Assembly: GCA_018695965.1 (NCBI GenBank)
Contig: JABHQB010000043.1
Coordinates: 1 to 9,961 of the forward strand
Length of the DNA stretch: 9,961 nt
Reading direction: 5' to 3'
Source of the DNA: Flavobacteriales bacterium
Lineage (GTDB): Bacteria > Bacteroidota > Bacteroidia > Flavobacteriales > BACL11
The position numbers and the translations under genes are program-made. The notes under the pieces were generated by a model that had not been told where the DNA came from, did not search any database, and saw only the letters and a program-made list of their open reading frames with translations. Positions 1-8,776 of the stretch are shown in pieces (positions within the stretch are counted from its first letter, which is position 1; the number at the start of each line of letters is the position of its first letter).

Positions 1-190
1 AGAAGCTCCTGCCGAGGAAGTAAAAGAAGAAGCTCCTGCCGAGGAAGTAAAAGAAGAAGCTCCTGCCGAGGAAGTAAAAGAAGAAGCTCCTGCCGAGGAA
101 GTAAAAGAAGAAGCTCCTGCCGAGGAAGTAAAAGAAGAAATTAATGAAAACGATTCTGAAGATTTATCTGAAGAAAATAAAGCAGAATAA
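1..190 (+). CDS. rplQ: 3' end of a gene with an acidic repeat tail, probably ribosomal protein L17 (partial)
   Basis: Only the last 62 codons are visible, with the frame beginning at position 2 and a TAA stop at 188-190. The visible protein is five identical copies of the nonapeptide EAPAEEVKE followed by a non-repeated acidic end of about 17 residues finishing in ENKAE. No folded domain is visible, so the assignment is inferred. Many flavobacteria have the order rpoA-rplQ-carA-eno, and their L17 carries an Ala/Glu/Lys-rich C-terminal extension; here carA and eno follow directly. L17 is a large-subunit protein near the peptide exit tunnel. Each repeat has four Glu and one Lys, so the tail is strongly negative, which is unusual for an rRNA-binding protein. 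The tail is probably disordered and solvent-exposed. Another ribosomal or low-complexity protein with an acidic tail cannot be excluded without the upstream sequence. Confidence 0.6.
   Translation, partial: EAPAEEVKEEAPAEEVKEEAPAEEVKEEAPAEEVKEEAPAEEVKEEINENDSEDLSEENKAE
2..136 (+). repeat. 27-bp perfect tandem repeat array (five copies)
   Basis: Five copies of a 27-bp unit lie head to tail at 2-28, 29-55, 56-82, 83-109 and 110-136. I see no mismatch between copies, including at synonymous positions. Each unit encodes EAPAEEVKE, so copy-number changes keep the reading frame. The array probably continues upstream of the window. The unit uses GCC and GAG codons, whereas the surrounding genes mostly use GCA/GCT and GAA. 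This fits recent duplication of one founder unit by slippage or unequal recombination. Confidence 0.97.
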
Positions 191-216
191 AAAGTTTCTT
201 ATGATAAAATAAATTT

Positions 217-250
217 AAGGATAAAGCATATATTGTTTTATCCTTTTTTT
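217..250 (+). terminator. Intrinsic terminator (or attenuator) between the L17-like gene and carA
   Basis: The arm AAGGATAAAGCA (217-228) pairs with 234-245 over 12 bp, with one G-U wobble and a 5-nt loop (229-233). Seven T residues follow at 244-250. This is a classic intrinsic terminator shape for the plus strand, 26 bp after the upstream stop codon. Only 17 nt separate the T-run from the carA ATG, too little for a full promoter. carA must therefore be reached by read-through or by a promoter overlapping or preceding the hairpin. Function as a terminator is inferred from structure alone. Confidence 0.8.
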
Positions 251-267
251 ATAAATTTATAGCAAAT

Positions 268-2654
<2,387 letters not shown>

Positions 2655-2657
<3 letters not shown>

Positions 2658-2678
2658 TAAATTCATATGAATTTATTA
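2655..2678 (+). repeat. Perfect 24-bp palindrome covering the eno stop codon
   Basis: The half-site TAATAAATTCAT (2655-2666) is followed directly by its exact reverse complement (2667-2678). The first three bases are the eno TAA stop codon. As DNA it is a symmetric site able to bind a dimer. As RNA it can fold into a hairpin with about 10 bp around a 4-nt loop, but all except two pairs are A-U. No T-run follows, so it is not a standard terminator. It lies 29-52 nt before the gltA ATG. It may protect or cleave the eno-gltA transcript, act as an operator, or be chance in AT-rich DNA. Confidence 0.9.
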
Positions 2679-2706
2679 CATTTACAGACGATAAAAAAAG
2701 ATAAAA

Positions 2707-3993
2707 ATGGGAAATAAAGCGGAGTTGCATTATGATGGAGAAGTTTATGAGTTACCAGTAATAACTGGTACTGAAAATGAAAATGCACTCGACATAAGTA
2801 AACTTAGAGGACAATCAGGTCTTATTACTTTAGATAGAGGATTTAAAAATACTGGTTCTTGCAAAAGCAGTATTACATTTTTAAATGGAGAGGAAGGAAT
2901 ATTAAGATATAGAGGATATTCTATTGAGGAATTGGCGGAAAAATCTACATTTTTAGAAGTTGCGTTTTTACTTATTTATAGTGAACTACCTACAAAAGAG
3001 GAATTAGATAATTTTGTAAATGAGATTTCAACTCATTCTTTAGTTCATGAAGATGTAAAATCTATTCTTGATGGTTTCCCTTCAAAATCTCATCCTATGG
3101 GAGTGTTATCGTCATTAGTTTCTTCACTAACTGCTTTTTATCCTAAGTCATTAGACCCAAATAGATCTAAGGAAGAGATTAATGGTACAATTATTAGAGC
3201 TATTGCCAAACTTCCAACTCTTGCAGCTTGGAGTTTTAAGAATAGAATGCGTCAACCTGTTATATATCCAGATAATCAACTAGGATATTGTGAAAATTTT
3301 ATCAGGATGATGTTTTCTCTTCCTACTGTTGCTTATGAAGTTAATCCAGTAATTGCAGACGCATTGGATAAACTACTAATTTTACATGCTGATCATGAAC
3401 AGAATTGCTCAACTTCAACTGTTAGAATTGTTGGATCCTCTCATGCTAGTTTATATACTTCTGTTTCATCAGGTATTGCTGCACTTTGGGGACCTTTACA
3501 TGGAGGAGCAAATCAAGCGGTAATAGAAATGCTTGAAGAAATTAAAGAAGATGGAGGTGATATAGATAAATATGTTGCCAAAGCAAAAGATAAATCAGAT
3601 CCATTCCGTTTAATGGGATTCGGACATAGAGTTTATAAAAACTTTGACCCAAGGGCGACTATTATTAAAAAAGCAGCTGATGATGTATTAGATGAGCTTG
3701 GAATTAATGATCCTGTATTAGATATTGCTAAGAAATTAGAAAAGGTTGCTCTTAATGATACATACTTTAAAGAAAGAGGATTATATCCTAATGTAGATTT
3801 CTATTCTGGAATTATTTACAGGGCGTTAGGCATTCCAACTGATATGTTTACGGTAATGTTTGCTTTAGGAAGACTTCCTGGTTGGATTGCACAATGGAAA
3901 GAGATGAGAGAAAATCACGAACCAATTGGAAGACCAAGACAGGTTTATACCGGATCATCTGCGAGACAATATGTTTCTATAGAAAACAGATAA
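2707..3993 (+). CDS. gltA: Citrate synthase
   Basis: Condenses acetyl-CoA with oxaloacetate to citrate, the entry step of the TCA cycle, in the cytoplasm. The protein has 428 residues, matching the length and layout of the E. coli-type enzyme, including its extra N-terminal beta region (residues 1-50, ending ITLDRGFKNTGSC). Substrate-binding and catalytic motifs are intact: LHADHEQN with His230, WGPLHGGANQ with His265, GFGHRVYKNFDPR with His307, and PNVDFYSG with Asp364. The C-terminus GRPRQVYTG is typical. The match to the E. coli form suggests a hexameric type II enzyme, but NADH sensitivity cannot be read from these motifs. The gene is 49 bp after eno and is followed by a strong terminator, so it probably closes a carA-eno-gltA transcript. 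The A-rich leader (AAAAAAAGATAAAA) has no Shine-Dalgarno sequence. Confidence 0.97.
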   Translation: MGNKAELHYDGEVYELPVITGTENENALDISKLRGQSGLITLDRGFKNTGSCKSSITFLNGEEGILRYRGYSIEELAEKSTFLEVAFLLIYSELPTKEELDNFVNEISTHSLVHEDVKSILDGFPSKSHPMGVLSSLVSSLTAFYPKSLDPNRSKEEINGTIIRAIAKLPTLAAWSFKNRMRQPVIYPDNQLGYCENFIRMMFSLPTVAYEVNPVIADALDKLLILHADHEQNCSTSTVRIVGSSHASLYTSVSSGIAALWGPLHGGANQAVIEMLEEIKEDGGDIDKYVAKAKDKSDPFRLMGFGHRVYKNFDPRATIIKKAADDVLDELGINDPVLDIAKKLEKVALNDTYFKERGLYPNVDFYSGIIYRALGIPTDMFTVMFALGRLPGWIAQWKEMRENHEPIGRPRQVYTGSSARQYVSIENR

Positions 3994-4014
3994 AATAAAT
4001 TAAAATTTAGAAAT

Positions 4015-4041
4015 AAGGAAGTCAGTTGGCTTCCTTTTTTT
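4015..4041 (+). terminator. Intrinsic terminator after gltA
   Basis: The arm AAGGAAGTC (4015-4023) pairs with GGCTTCCTT (4028-4036) over 9 bp, including one U-G wobble, around the loop AGTT. A run of seven T residues (4035-4041) follows, then an A and five more T. It sits 22 bp after the gltA stop codon and is the most convincing terminator in the window. Its T-run ends 11 nt before the ATG of the UbiD-family gene, so that gene needs its own promoter or read-through. Confidence 0.9.
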
Positions 4042-4048
4042 ATTTTTG
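4041..4048 (+). promoter_or_regulatory. Possible Bacteroidota -7 promoter element for the UbiD-family gene
   Basis: TATTTTTG matches the Bacteroidota primary sigma factor -7 consensus TAnnTTTG at every fixed position. It would place transcription start at or within a few bases of the ATG at 4053, giving a leaderless or near-leaderless mRNA. I see no good TTTG -33 box at suitable spacing, and the element lies in the terminator's T-rich tail, where such a match arises easily by chance. Confidence 0.25.
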
Positions 4049-4052
4049 AGCT

Positions 4053-5777
4053 ATGAGTTATAAATCCTTACAAGAATGTATTACTGATTTAGATAAGAAA
4101 GGAGAAATTAAAATAATTTCTGATGAAGTAAATCCTGATTTGGATATGGCATCTCTTCATTTAAATGAATTTGAGAAAGGAGGAAAAGCAATATTGTTCG
4201 AAAATATAAAAGGAAGTAATTACAAAGCTGTTTCAAATTTGTTTGGAACATTAGAGAGGAGTAGATTTATGTTTTGTGATAGTTTAGAAATTGTAAAACA
4301 ACTTATTGAACTTAAAACAAATCCTATTTCTGCTTTAAAAACTCCTGTCAAATCATTGTTTACAGCTTTAAATGGGATTTATTCTATTCCTAAAAAAGTG
4401 AGTCTTCCAAGAAGTTTTAAAGAAGTAAAAATTGAAGATTTACCTCAAATAAAATGTTGGGAAAAGGATGGTGGAGCTTTTATTACTTTACCTCAAGTCT
4501 ATTCAGAAGATCCTGAGAATCCGGGTATTTTGAATTCCAATTTAGGAATGTATCGTATTCAATTATCTGGAAATGAATATATTCAGAATGAAGAGATCGG
4601 ATTGCATTATCAGATACATAGAGGTATTGGGATTCATCAGAAAAAAGCAAATAAGAAGGGAGAACCTTTAAAGGTTTCTGTTTTTGTAGGGGGTCCTCCT
4701 GCACATACCTTTTCTGCAGTTATGCCCTTACCAGAAGGCATGTCTGAACTTTCGTTTGCTGGAGTGTTAGGAAAAAGAAGATTCAGATATGCAAAGAAAG
4801 ATGGTTATACAATTTCTGCAGATGCTAATTTTGTAATTTGTGGTGAAATTCATGCAAATGAAACAAAGCCAGAGGGTCCTTTTGGAGATCATTTAGGATA
4901 TTATAGTTTGACTCATGATTTTCCTGTAATGAAGGTGAAGAAGGTTTATGCAAAGGAAAATGCAATTTGGCCTTTTACAGTTGTTGGTCGACCACCTCAA
5001 GAGGATTCTCAGTTTGGAGCTTTGATTCATGAGATTAGTGGAAAGGCAATTGAGAAAGAAATACCTGGACTTAAAGCTGTAAATGCAGTAGATGCAGCAG
5101 GTGTTCATCCTCTTTTATTAGCAGTAGGTTCAGAAAGGTATACCCCTTATAATCCAATCAGAAAACCACAAGAATTATTAACTATTGCCCATCATATCTT
5201 AGGTACAGGACAAATGTCCTTGGTAAAATATTTATTTATTTGTGATGATGAGAATTTTCCCAATGTAAATAATGAGAAGGAATATTTTACACACTTTTTA
5301 GAGAGAGTAGATTGGAAAAGAGATTTGCATTTTCAGACAAAAACTACTATTGATACTTTGGATTATAGTGGAGATAGTTTAAATGAAGGATCGAAAGTGG
5401 TAATCGCTGCTGCAGGTGAAATAAAACGAACTTTATTTGAGAAAATAGATAAAATTAATTTACCAGATAATTTTTCATATCCTAAATTAGTGAGTAAAGG
5501 AAATTTAGTTATTGAGGGTAAAGGAGAGATTGACTCGCTTATTTCCTCTCTAGAAAATCAGAATTTAGATGGGATAGGACTTATTACTTTAGTAGATGAT
5601 TCTTCTTTTGTTTGTGAGGATTTTTCTAATTGGTTGTGGGTTACTTTTACTCGTTCAAATCCTGCAAACGATATTTATGGATTAAATGCAGAAAATAAAA
5701 ATAAACATTTTTCTTGCTCTATTCCAATAATTGATGCCAGAATTAAGAAACATCATGCACCTATTTTGGAGAGGTAG
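4053..5777 (+). CDS. UbiD-family decarboxylase (prenylated-FMN dependent)
   Basis: UbiD enzymes use prenylated FMN and a divalent metal to decarboxylate, reversibly, aromatic or unsaturated acids; the cofactor is made by the UbiX flavin prenyltransferase, which is not encoded here. The 574-residue protein is somewhat longer than E. coli UbiD. Family features run in order: SNLGMYR (162-168) with Asn163 and Arg168, HRG (189-191), VFVGGPPAHTFSA (210-222), Glu228 in MPLPEG, and the acidic active-site stretch HANETKPEGPFGDHLGYY (267-284). VVGRPPQED (310-318) and the C-terminal TFTRSNPANDIYG (531-543), ending in a DAR-like motif, also fit. The spacing of Asn163, Arg168 and Glu228 agrees with family metal/cofactor positions. 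The substrate is unknown: a quinone-precursor acid or an aromatic acid are both possible, and neighbours do not decide. It is transcribed separately from gltA, and its 3' end overlaps the convergent helicase gene by 17 bp. Confidence 0.9.
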   Translation: MSYKSLQECITDLDKKGEIKIISDEVNPDLDMASLHLNEFEKGGKAILFENIKGSNYKAVSNLFGTLERSRFMFCDSLEIVKQLIELKTNPISALKTPVKSLFTALNGIYSIPKKVSLPRSFKEVKIEDLPQIKCWEKDGGAFITLPQVYSEDPENPGILNSNLGMYRIQLSGNEYIQNEEIGLHYQIHRGIGIHQKKANKKGEPLKVSVFVGGPPAHTFSAVMPLPEGMSELSFAGVLGKRRFRYAKKDGYTISADANFVICGEIHANETKPEGPFGDHLGYYSLTHDFPVMKVKKVYAKENAIWPFTVVGRPPQEDSQFGALIHEISGKAIEKEIPGLKAVNAVDAAGVHPLLLAVGSERYTPYNPIRKPQELLTIAHHILGTGQMSLVKYLFICDDENFPNVNNEKEYFTHFLERVDWKRDLHFQTKTTIDTLDYSGDSLNEGSKVVIAAAGEIKRTLFEKIDKINLPDNFSYPKLVSKGNLVIEGKGEIDSLISSLENQNLDGIGLITLVDDSSFVCEDFSNWLWVTFTRSNPANDIYGLNAENKNKHFSCSIPIIDARIKKHHAPILER

Positions 5778-6984
5778 GTTTCTGTTTCTTAAAATTCCTC
5801 CACTTCTTATTCTTCTTATTTTTTGACAGTATTTTATATTCAGGAGCTTTTGAAAAACCTTTTGGTAATTCTAATTTTGGAACTTCCTTTTCAATTAGTT
5901 TTTCAATATCCTTAAAGTTTTTTACTTGTTTAGGATTGATAAAAGTAATTGCCTCTCCAGTTCTGTCAGCACGAGCAGTTCTACCAATTCTGTGCACATA
6001 ATCTTCTTCATCATGTGGTACCTCATAGTTGATTACTATTTCTATTCCTTTTATATCAATTCCTCTAGATAATATATCTGTAGCTACTAAAATCCTGATT
6101 TTCTTACTTTTAAAATCTCTGATGGTTTGTTCTCTTTGATCTTGATCTAATCCTGAATGCATTTCTGAAGCTTTCATTCCAGCTTTATTAAGTGTTGTTT
6201 TGATTTCTCTTACACTTTTTATACTTGATGCGAAAATTAACACATGACTCAGATCTCTGCCTTTTGCTCTTAAGATTTCTCTTACCAAGTTCACTTTTTG
6301 GCTATCATGACACATGTATGCAGATTGCGTAATACCTTCAGCAGGTTTTGAGATTGCTAAACTTATGCTCTCCGGATTCTTAAGTAATTTATTAGCAAGT
6401 TCCCTGATTTTTGGAGGCATAGTTGCCGAAAATAAAAGGGTTTGTCTGTTTTTTGGAAGAGTATTTGAAATCTTCATGATGTCATCATAAAATCCCATAT
6501 CAAGCATTCGGTCTGCTTCATCCAAGATAAGATGTTTTACTGAAGATGTATCAAAATAATCAAAATCTAAATGAGCTAGTAGTCTTCCAGGTGTACAAAT
6601 AATAATATCAGATCCTTTTTGTAGAGCTTGTTTTTGATTGTCAAATTCAACTCCTGTACCACCTCCATAAATTGGATAGGAAGACGCATTGGTGAAATAA
6701 GAGAAGCCTTCAATCTGCATGTCAATTTGTTTTGCCAATTCTCTGGTAGGAGCAATAATTATAGTGTTAACCTTATTGTTTTGAGTTTCTTTAGTGAGTA
6801 TATCTAAGATAGGTAAAACAAAAGCTGCTGTTTTTCCTGTCCCAGTTTGTGCGCAGGCAATTAAGTCTTTATTATTTTGAATGATTGGTATTGCTTGTTC
6901 TTGAATAGGGGTGGCTTTTTCAAATCCCATCATATCTAAGCCCTCCTGAAGTTCGTTCCCGAAATTAAATTCTGTAAATTTCAT
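5761..6984 (-). CDS. rhlE: DEAD-box ATP-dependent RNA helicase, RhlE-like
   Basis: An ATP-driven RNA-unwinding enzyme, usually involved in RNA decay, ribosome assembly or cold adaptation. It has 407 residues and both RecA-like domains complete: Q motif GFEKATPIQEQ (20-30), motif I AQTGTGKT (45-52), Ia PTRELAKQ (79-86), Ib TPGR (131-134), II DEAD (155-158), III SAT (186-188), IV LIFASS (249-254), V ATDILSRGID (301-310) and VI HRIGRTAR (331-338). A short lysine-rich tail (about 384-407) probably adds non-specific RNA binding. The compact form with a short basic tail resembles the RhlE group rather than DeaD/CsdA or DbpA, but subgroup is less certain than family. It starts 12 bp after the acyl-CoA dehydrogenase stop with no Shine-Dalgarno sequence, so it is probably the last gene of that transcript. 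No terminator is seen at its 3' end, which runs 17 bp into the UbiD-family coding region. Confidence 0.95.
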   Translation of the reverse strand: MKFTEFNFGNELQEGLDMMGFEKATPIQEQAIPIIQNNKDLIACAQTGTGKTAAFVLPILDILTKETQNNKVNTIIIAPTRELAKQIDMQIEGFSYFTNASSYPIYGGGTGVEFDNQKQALQKGSDIIICTPGRLLAHLDFDYFDTSSVKHLILDEADRMLDMGFYDDIMKISNTLPKNRQTLLFSATMPPKIRELANKLLKNPESISLAISKPAEGITQSAYMCHDSQKVNLVREILRAKGRDLSHVLIFASSIKSVREIKTTLNKAGMKASEMHSGLDQDQREQTIRDFKSKKIRILVATDILSRGIDIKGIEIVINYEVPHDEEDYVHRIGRTARADRTGEAITFINPKQVKNFKDIEKLIEKEVPKLELPKGFSKAPEYKILSKNKKNKKWRNFKKQKPTSPK

Positions 6985-6996
6985 TCGGTAAAGGTA

Positions 6997-8772
6997 CTAA
7001 AAACAATATCTATTTTCCTCAATTAGTTTATCTGCAATATTTCTTCTTAAGTTTTTTGGATTAATAGTGTATCCTTTTGTAAATCTTTTCAATCCCATTA
7101 ATAACATTCTTTGTTCATCTCCCTCTGTAAAAGATAGAATTACTTCTTCCCCACATCTTTGACAATTCTTTATTGAGGAGTACAAGAATAATTTACTCAT
7201 CACAATTTGATGTTGTGCTTTTTCTTCTCCATCTTTAAGAGCTAATTTCTCAGCTCTTAGAATTGCAGATTCTGCAGTATAGACATCAATAACCATGTCT
7301 GCCAAATTCATCAGAACTTCTTGCTCTTTTTCTATTTCCATTGCAAAATGCTGTGCTGCTTTGCCTGCAGTCATCAAAATTGTTTTTTTAAGTTTTTTGA
7401 TGTGTTCTTTCTCTACTTCAAAAAGTAAGCTTTCATCTGCTTTCTCAAAAGATGGAATACTCATTAAATCAGAAGCAACTTTCATAGCAGGTGTCATAAT
7501 ATCTAATTCTCCTTTCATAGCTTTTTTAAGTATCATTCCCACCAATAACATTCTGTTAATTTCATTTGTTCCTTCATATATTCTTGCTATTCTTGCATCA
7601 CGGTATGCAGCTTCCATAGGAGCATCAGCAGAATACCCCATGCCTCCATATATTTGAATTCCTTCATCCGAACAATATTGAATAGTTTCTGAACCTAGAA
7701 CTTTTACAATAGAACATTCAATAGCGTATTCTTCTATTCCTTTAAGATGAGCTTCTTGGTGATCAACACCCTCGCTTTCTAATCTCTCTATATTCTTTTC
7801 AATTTCATTTCCAGCCCTATAAGTTGCTGATTCAATTGCATAAGTTCTAACAGCCATATCAGCAAGTTTGTGCTTTATTGCACCAAATTTTGCAATAGGG
7901 ATACCAAACTGAATACGCTCATTAGAATAACTAGTTGAAAGTCCAATTACTCTTCTGCAAGCGTCTAATATTGCTGCTGATAGCTTAATTCTCCCAACAT
8001 TAAGAGCATTCATAGCAATCTTAAATCCATTTCCTCTACCTCCCAACATGCTTTCTATAGGAACTTTTACATCATTAAAGAATACTTGACGAGTAGAAGA
8101 TGAGTTCAATCCTAATTTATATTCTTCTTCTCCCATAGTAATACCTTCCATCTCTTTTTCTAATATAAACCCAGTGATGTTTTTATCATCTTCTATTCGA
8201 GCAAACACAATAAATACATCAGCAAACCCTGCATTTGAAATCCACATTTTTTGTCCTGTAATAAGGTAGTTTTTGCCGTCTTTTGTTAGTACAGCTTTTG
8301 TTTTTCCTGAGTTAGCATCAGAACCAGCACCTGGTTCCGTTAAACAATAACATCCCATCCACTCTCCTGTAGCTAGTTTCGGCAAATATTTTTTTCTTTG
8401 AGTATCATCACCATATAATAAAATTGGTAAAGTACCAATTCCGGTATGAGCACCAAATGCAGTTGAAAAAGAACCATTTGCTCCAGAAATTTTATCACAA
8501 ATAAGTACAGAAGTATTAAAGGGCATACCCATTCCTCCATATTCTGATGGCACACTTATTCCTAACAATCCTAACTCTCCTGCTTTTTTCATGCAGTCTT
8601 CAGTAAGTTGATAGTCTTTTTTTTCAAATTGTTCTCTGTGTGGATCTAACTCTTTTTCTACAAACTCTTTTGTTGCAGATGCCATCATCAATTGATCTTC
8701 ACCAAATTCTTCTGGAATAAAAACATCTTTTGCTTCTTGATTTTTAATTAAAAATTCTCCTCCTTTTATCAT
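6997..8772 (-). CDS. Acyl-CoA dehydrogenase, long form with C-terminal extension
   Basis: An FAD enzyme that oxidises acyl-CoA to trans-2-enoyl-CoA, the first step of fatty-acid beta-oxidation. At 591 residues it is far longer than the usual 380-400. The N-terminal helical and middle beta domains contain CYCLTEPGAGSD (141-152, first family signature) and KMWISNAGFAD (175-185). The C-terminal helical domain has QIYGGMGYSADAPMEAAYRD (373-392, second signature) and the catalytic base Glu400 in IYEGTNEINR. Residues from about 430 to 591 form an additional helical region, as in VLCAD-like enzymes, and the end RYCF is familiar from flavobacterial homologues. Chain-length preference cannot be read. 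A lone CxxC (Cys537, Cys540) lies in the extension. The start at 8772 is 4 bp after the ppsA stop and gives the family N-terminus with KGGEF. No thiolase or hydroxyacyl-CoA dehydrogenase gene is adjacent in the window. Confidence 0.95.
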   Translation of the reverse strand: MIKGGEFLIKNQEAKDVFIPEEFGEDQLMMASATKEFVEKELDPHREQFEKKDYQLTEDCMKKAGELGLLGISVPSEYGGMGMPFNTSVLICDKISGANGSFSTAFGAHTGIGTLPILLYGDDTQRKKYLPKLATGEWMGCYCLTEPGAGSDANSGKTKAVLTKDGKNYLITGQKMWISNAGFADVFIVFARIEDDKNITGFILEKEMEGITMGEEEYKLGLNSSSTRQVFFNDVKVPIESMLGGRGNGFKIAMNALNVGRIKLSAAILDACRRVIGLSTSYSNERIQFGIPIAKFGAIKHKLADMAVRTYAIESATYRAGNEIEKNIERLESEGVDHQEAHLKGIEEYAIECSIVKVLGSETIQYCSDEGIQIYGGMGYSADAPMEAAYRDARIARIYEGTNEINRMLLVGMILKKAMKGELDIMTPAMKVASDLMSIPSFEKADESLLFEVEKEHIKKLKKTILMTAGKAAQHFAMEIEKEQEVLMNLADMVIDVYTAESAILRAEKLALKDGEEKAQHQIVMSKLFLYSSIKNCQRCGEEVILSFTEGDEQRMLLMGLKRFTKGYTINPKNLRRNIADKLIEENRYCF

Positions 8773-8776
8773 GATA

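Noticed and set aside
229..236. TATATTGT as a -7 promoter element for carA
   Set aside because: It matches TAnnTTTG poorly at the diagnostic TTTG, lies inside the terminator hairpin, and has no clear -33 partner.
4483..5108. Minus-strand open frames of 73 and 71 codons inside the UbiD-family gene
   Set aside because: Both lie fully antisense to a well-supported coding region. Their translations show no domain and look like shadow frames of AT-rich coding sequence.
5767..5802. Possible terminator hairpin, TGGAG pairing with CTCCA
   Set aside because: The stem is only 5 bp with a 26-nt loop and no T-run next to it on either strand.
7295..7657. Plus-strand open frame of 120 codons opposite the acyl-CoA dehydrogenase gene
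   Set aside because: It is antisense to a conserved segment that includes the catalytic region. The Ser/Ile/Ala-rich translation reflects the complementary strand, with no family motif or promoter.
8373..8555. Minus-strand 60-codon frame inside the acyl-CoA dehydrogenase gene
   Set aside because: It is an alternative frame of the same strand over a conserved domain, with no supporting start context.
8759..8764. AGGAGG on the minus strand, a perfect Shine-Dalgarno match
   Set aside because: It lies inside codons 3-5 of the acyl-CoA dehydrogenase (the KGG of KGGEF), with no start codon at a suitable distance downstream. It is explained by coding sequence.
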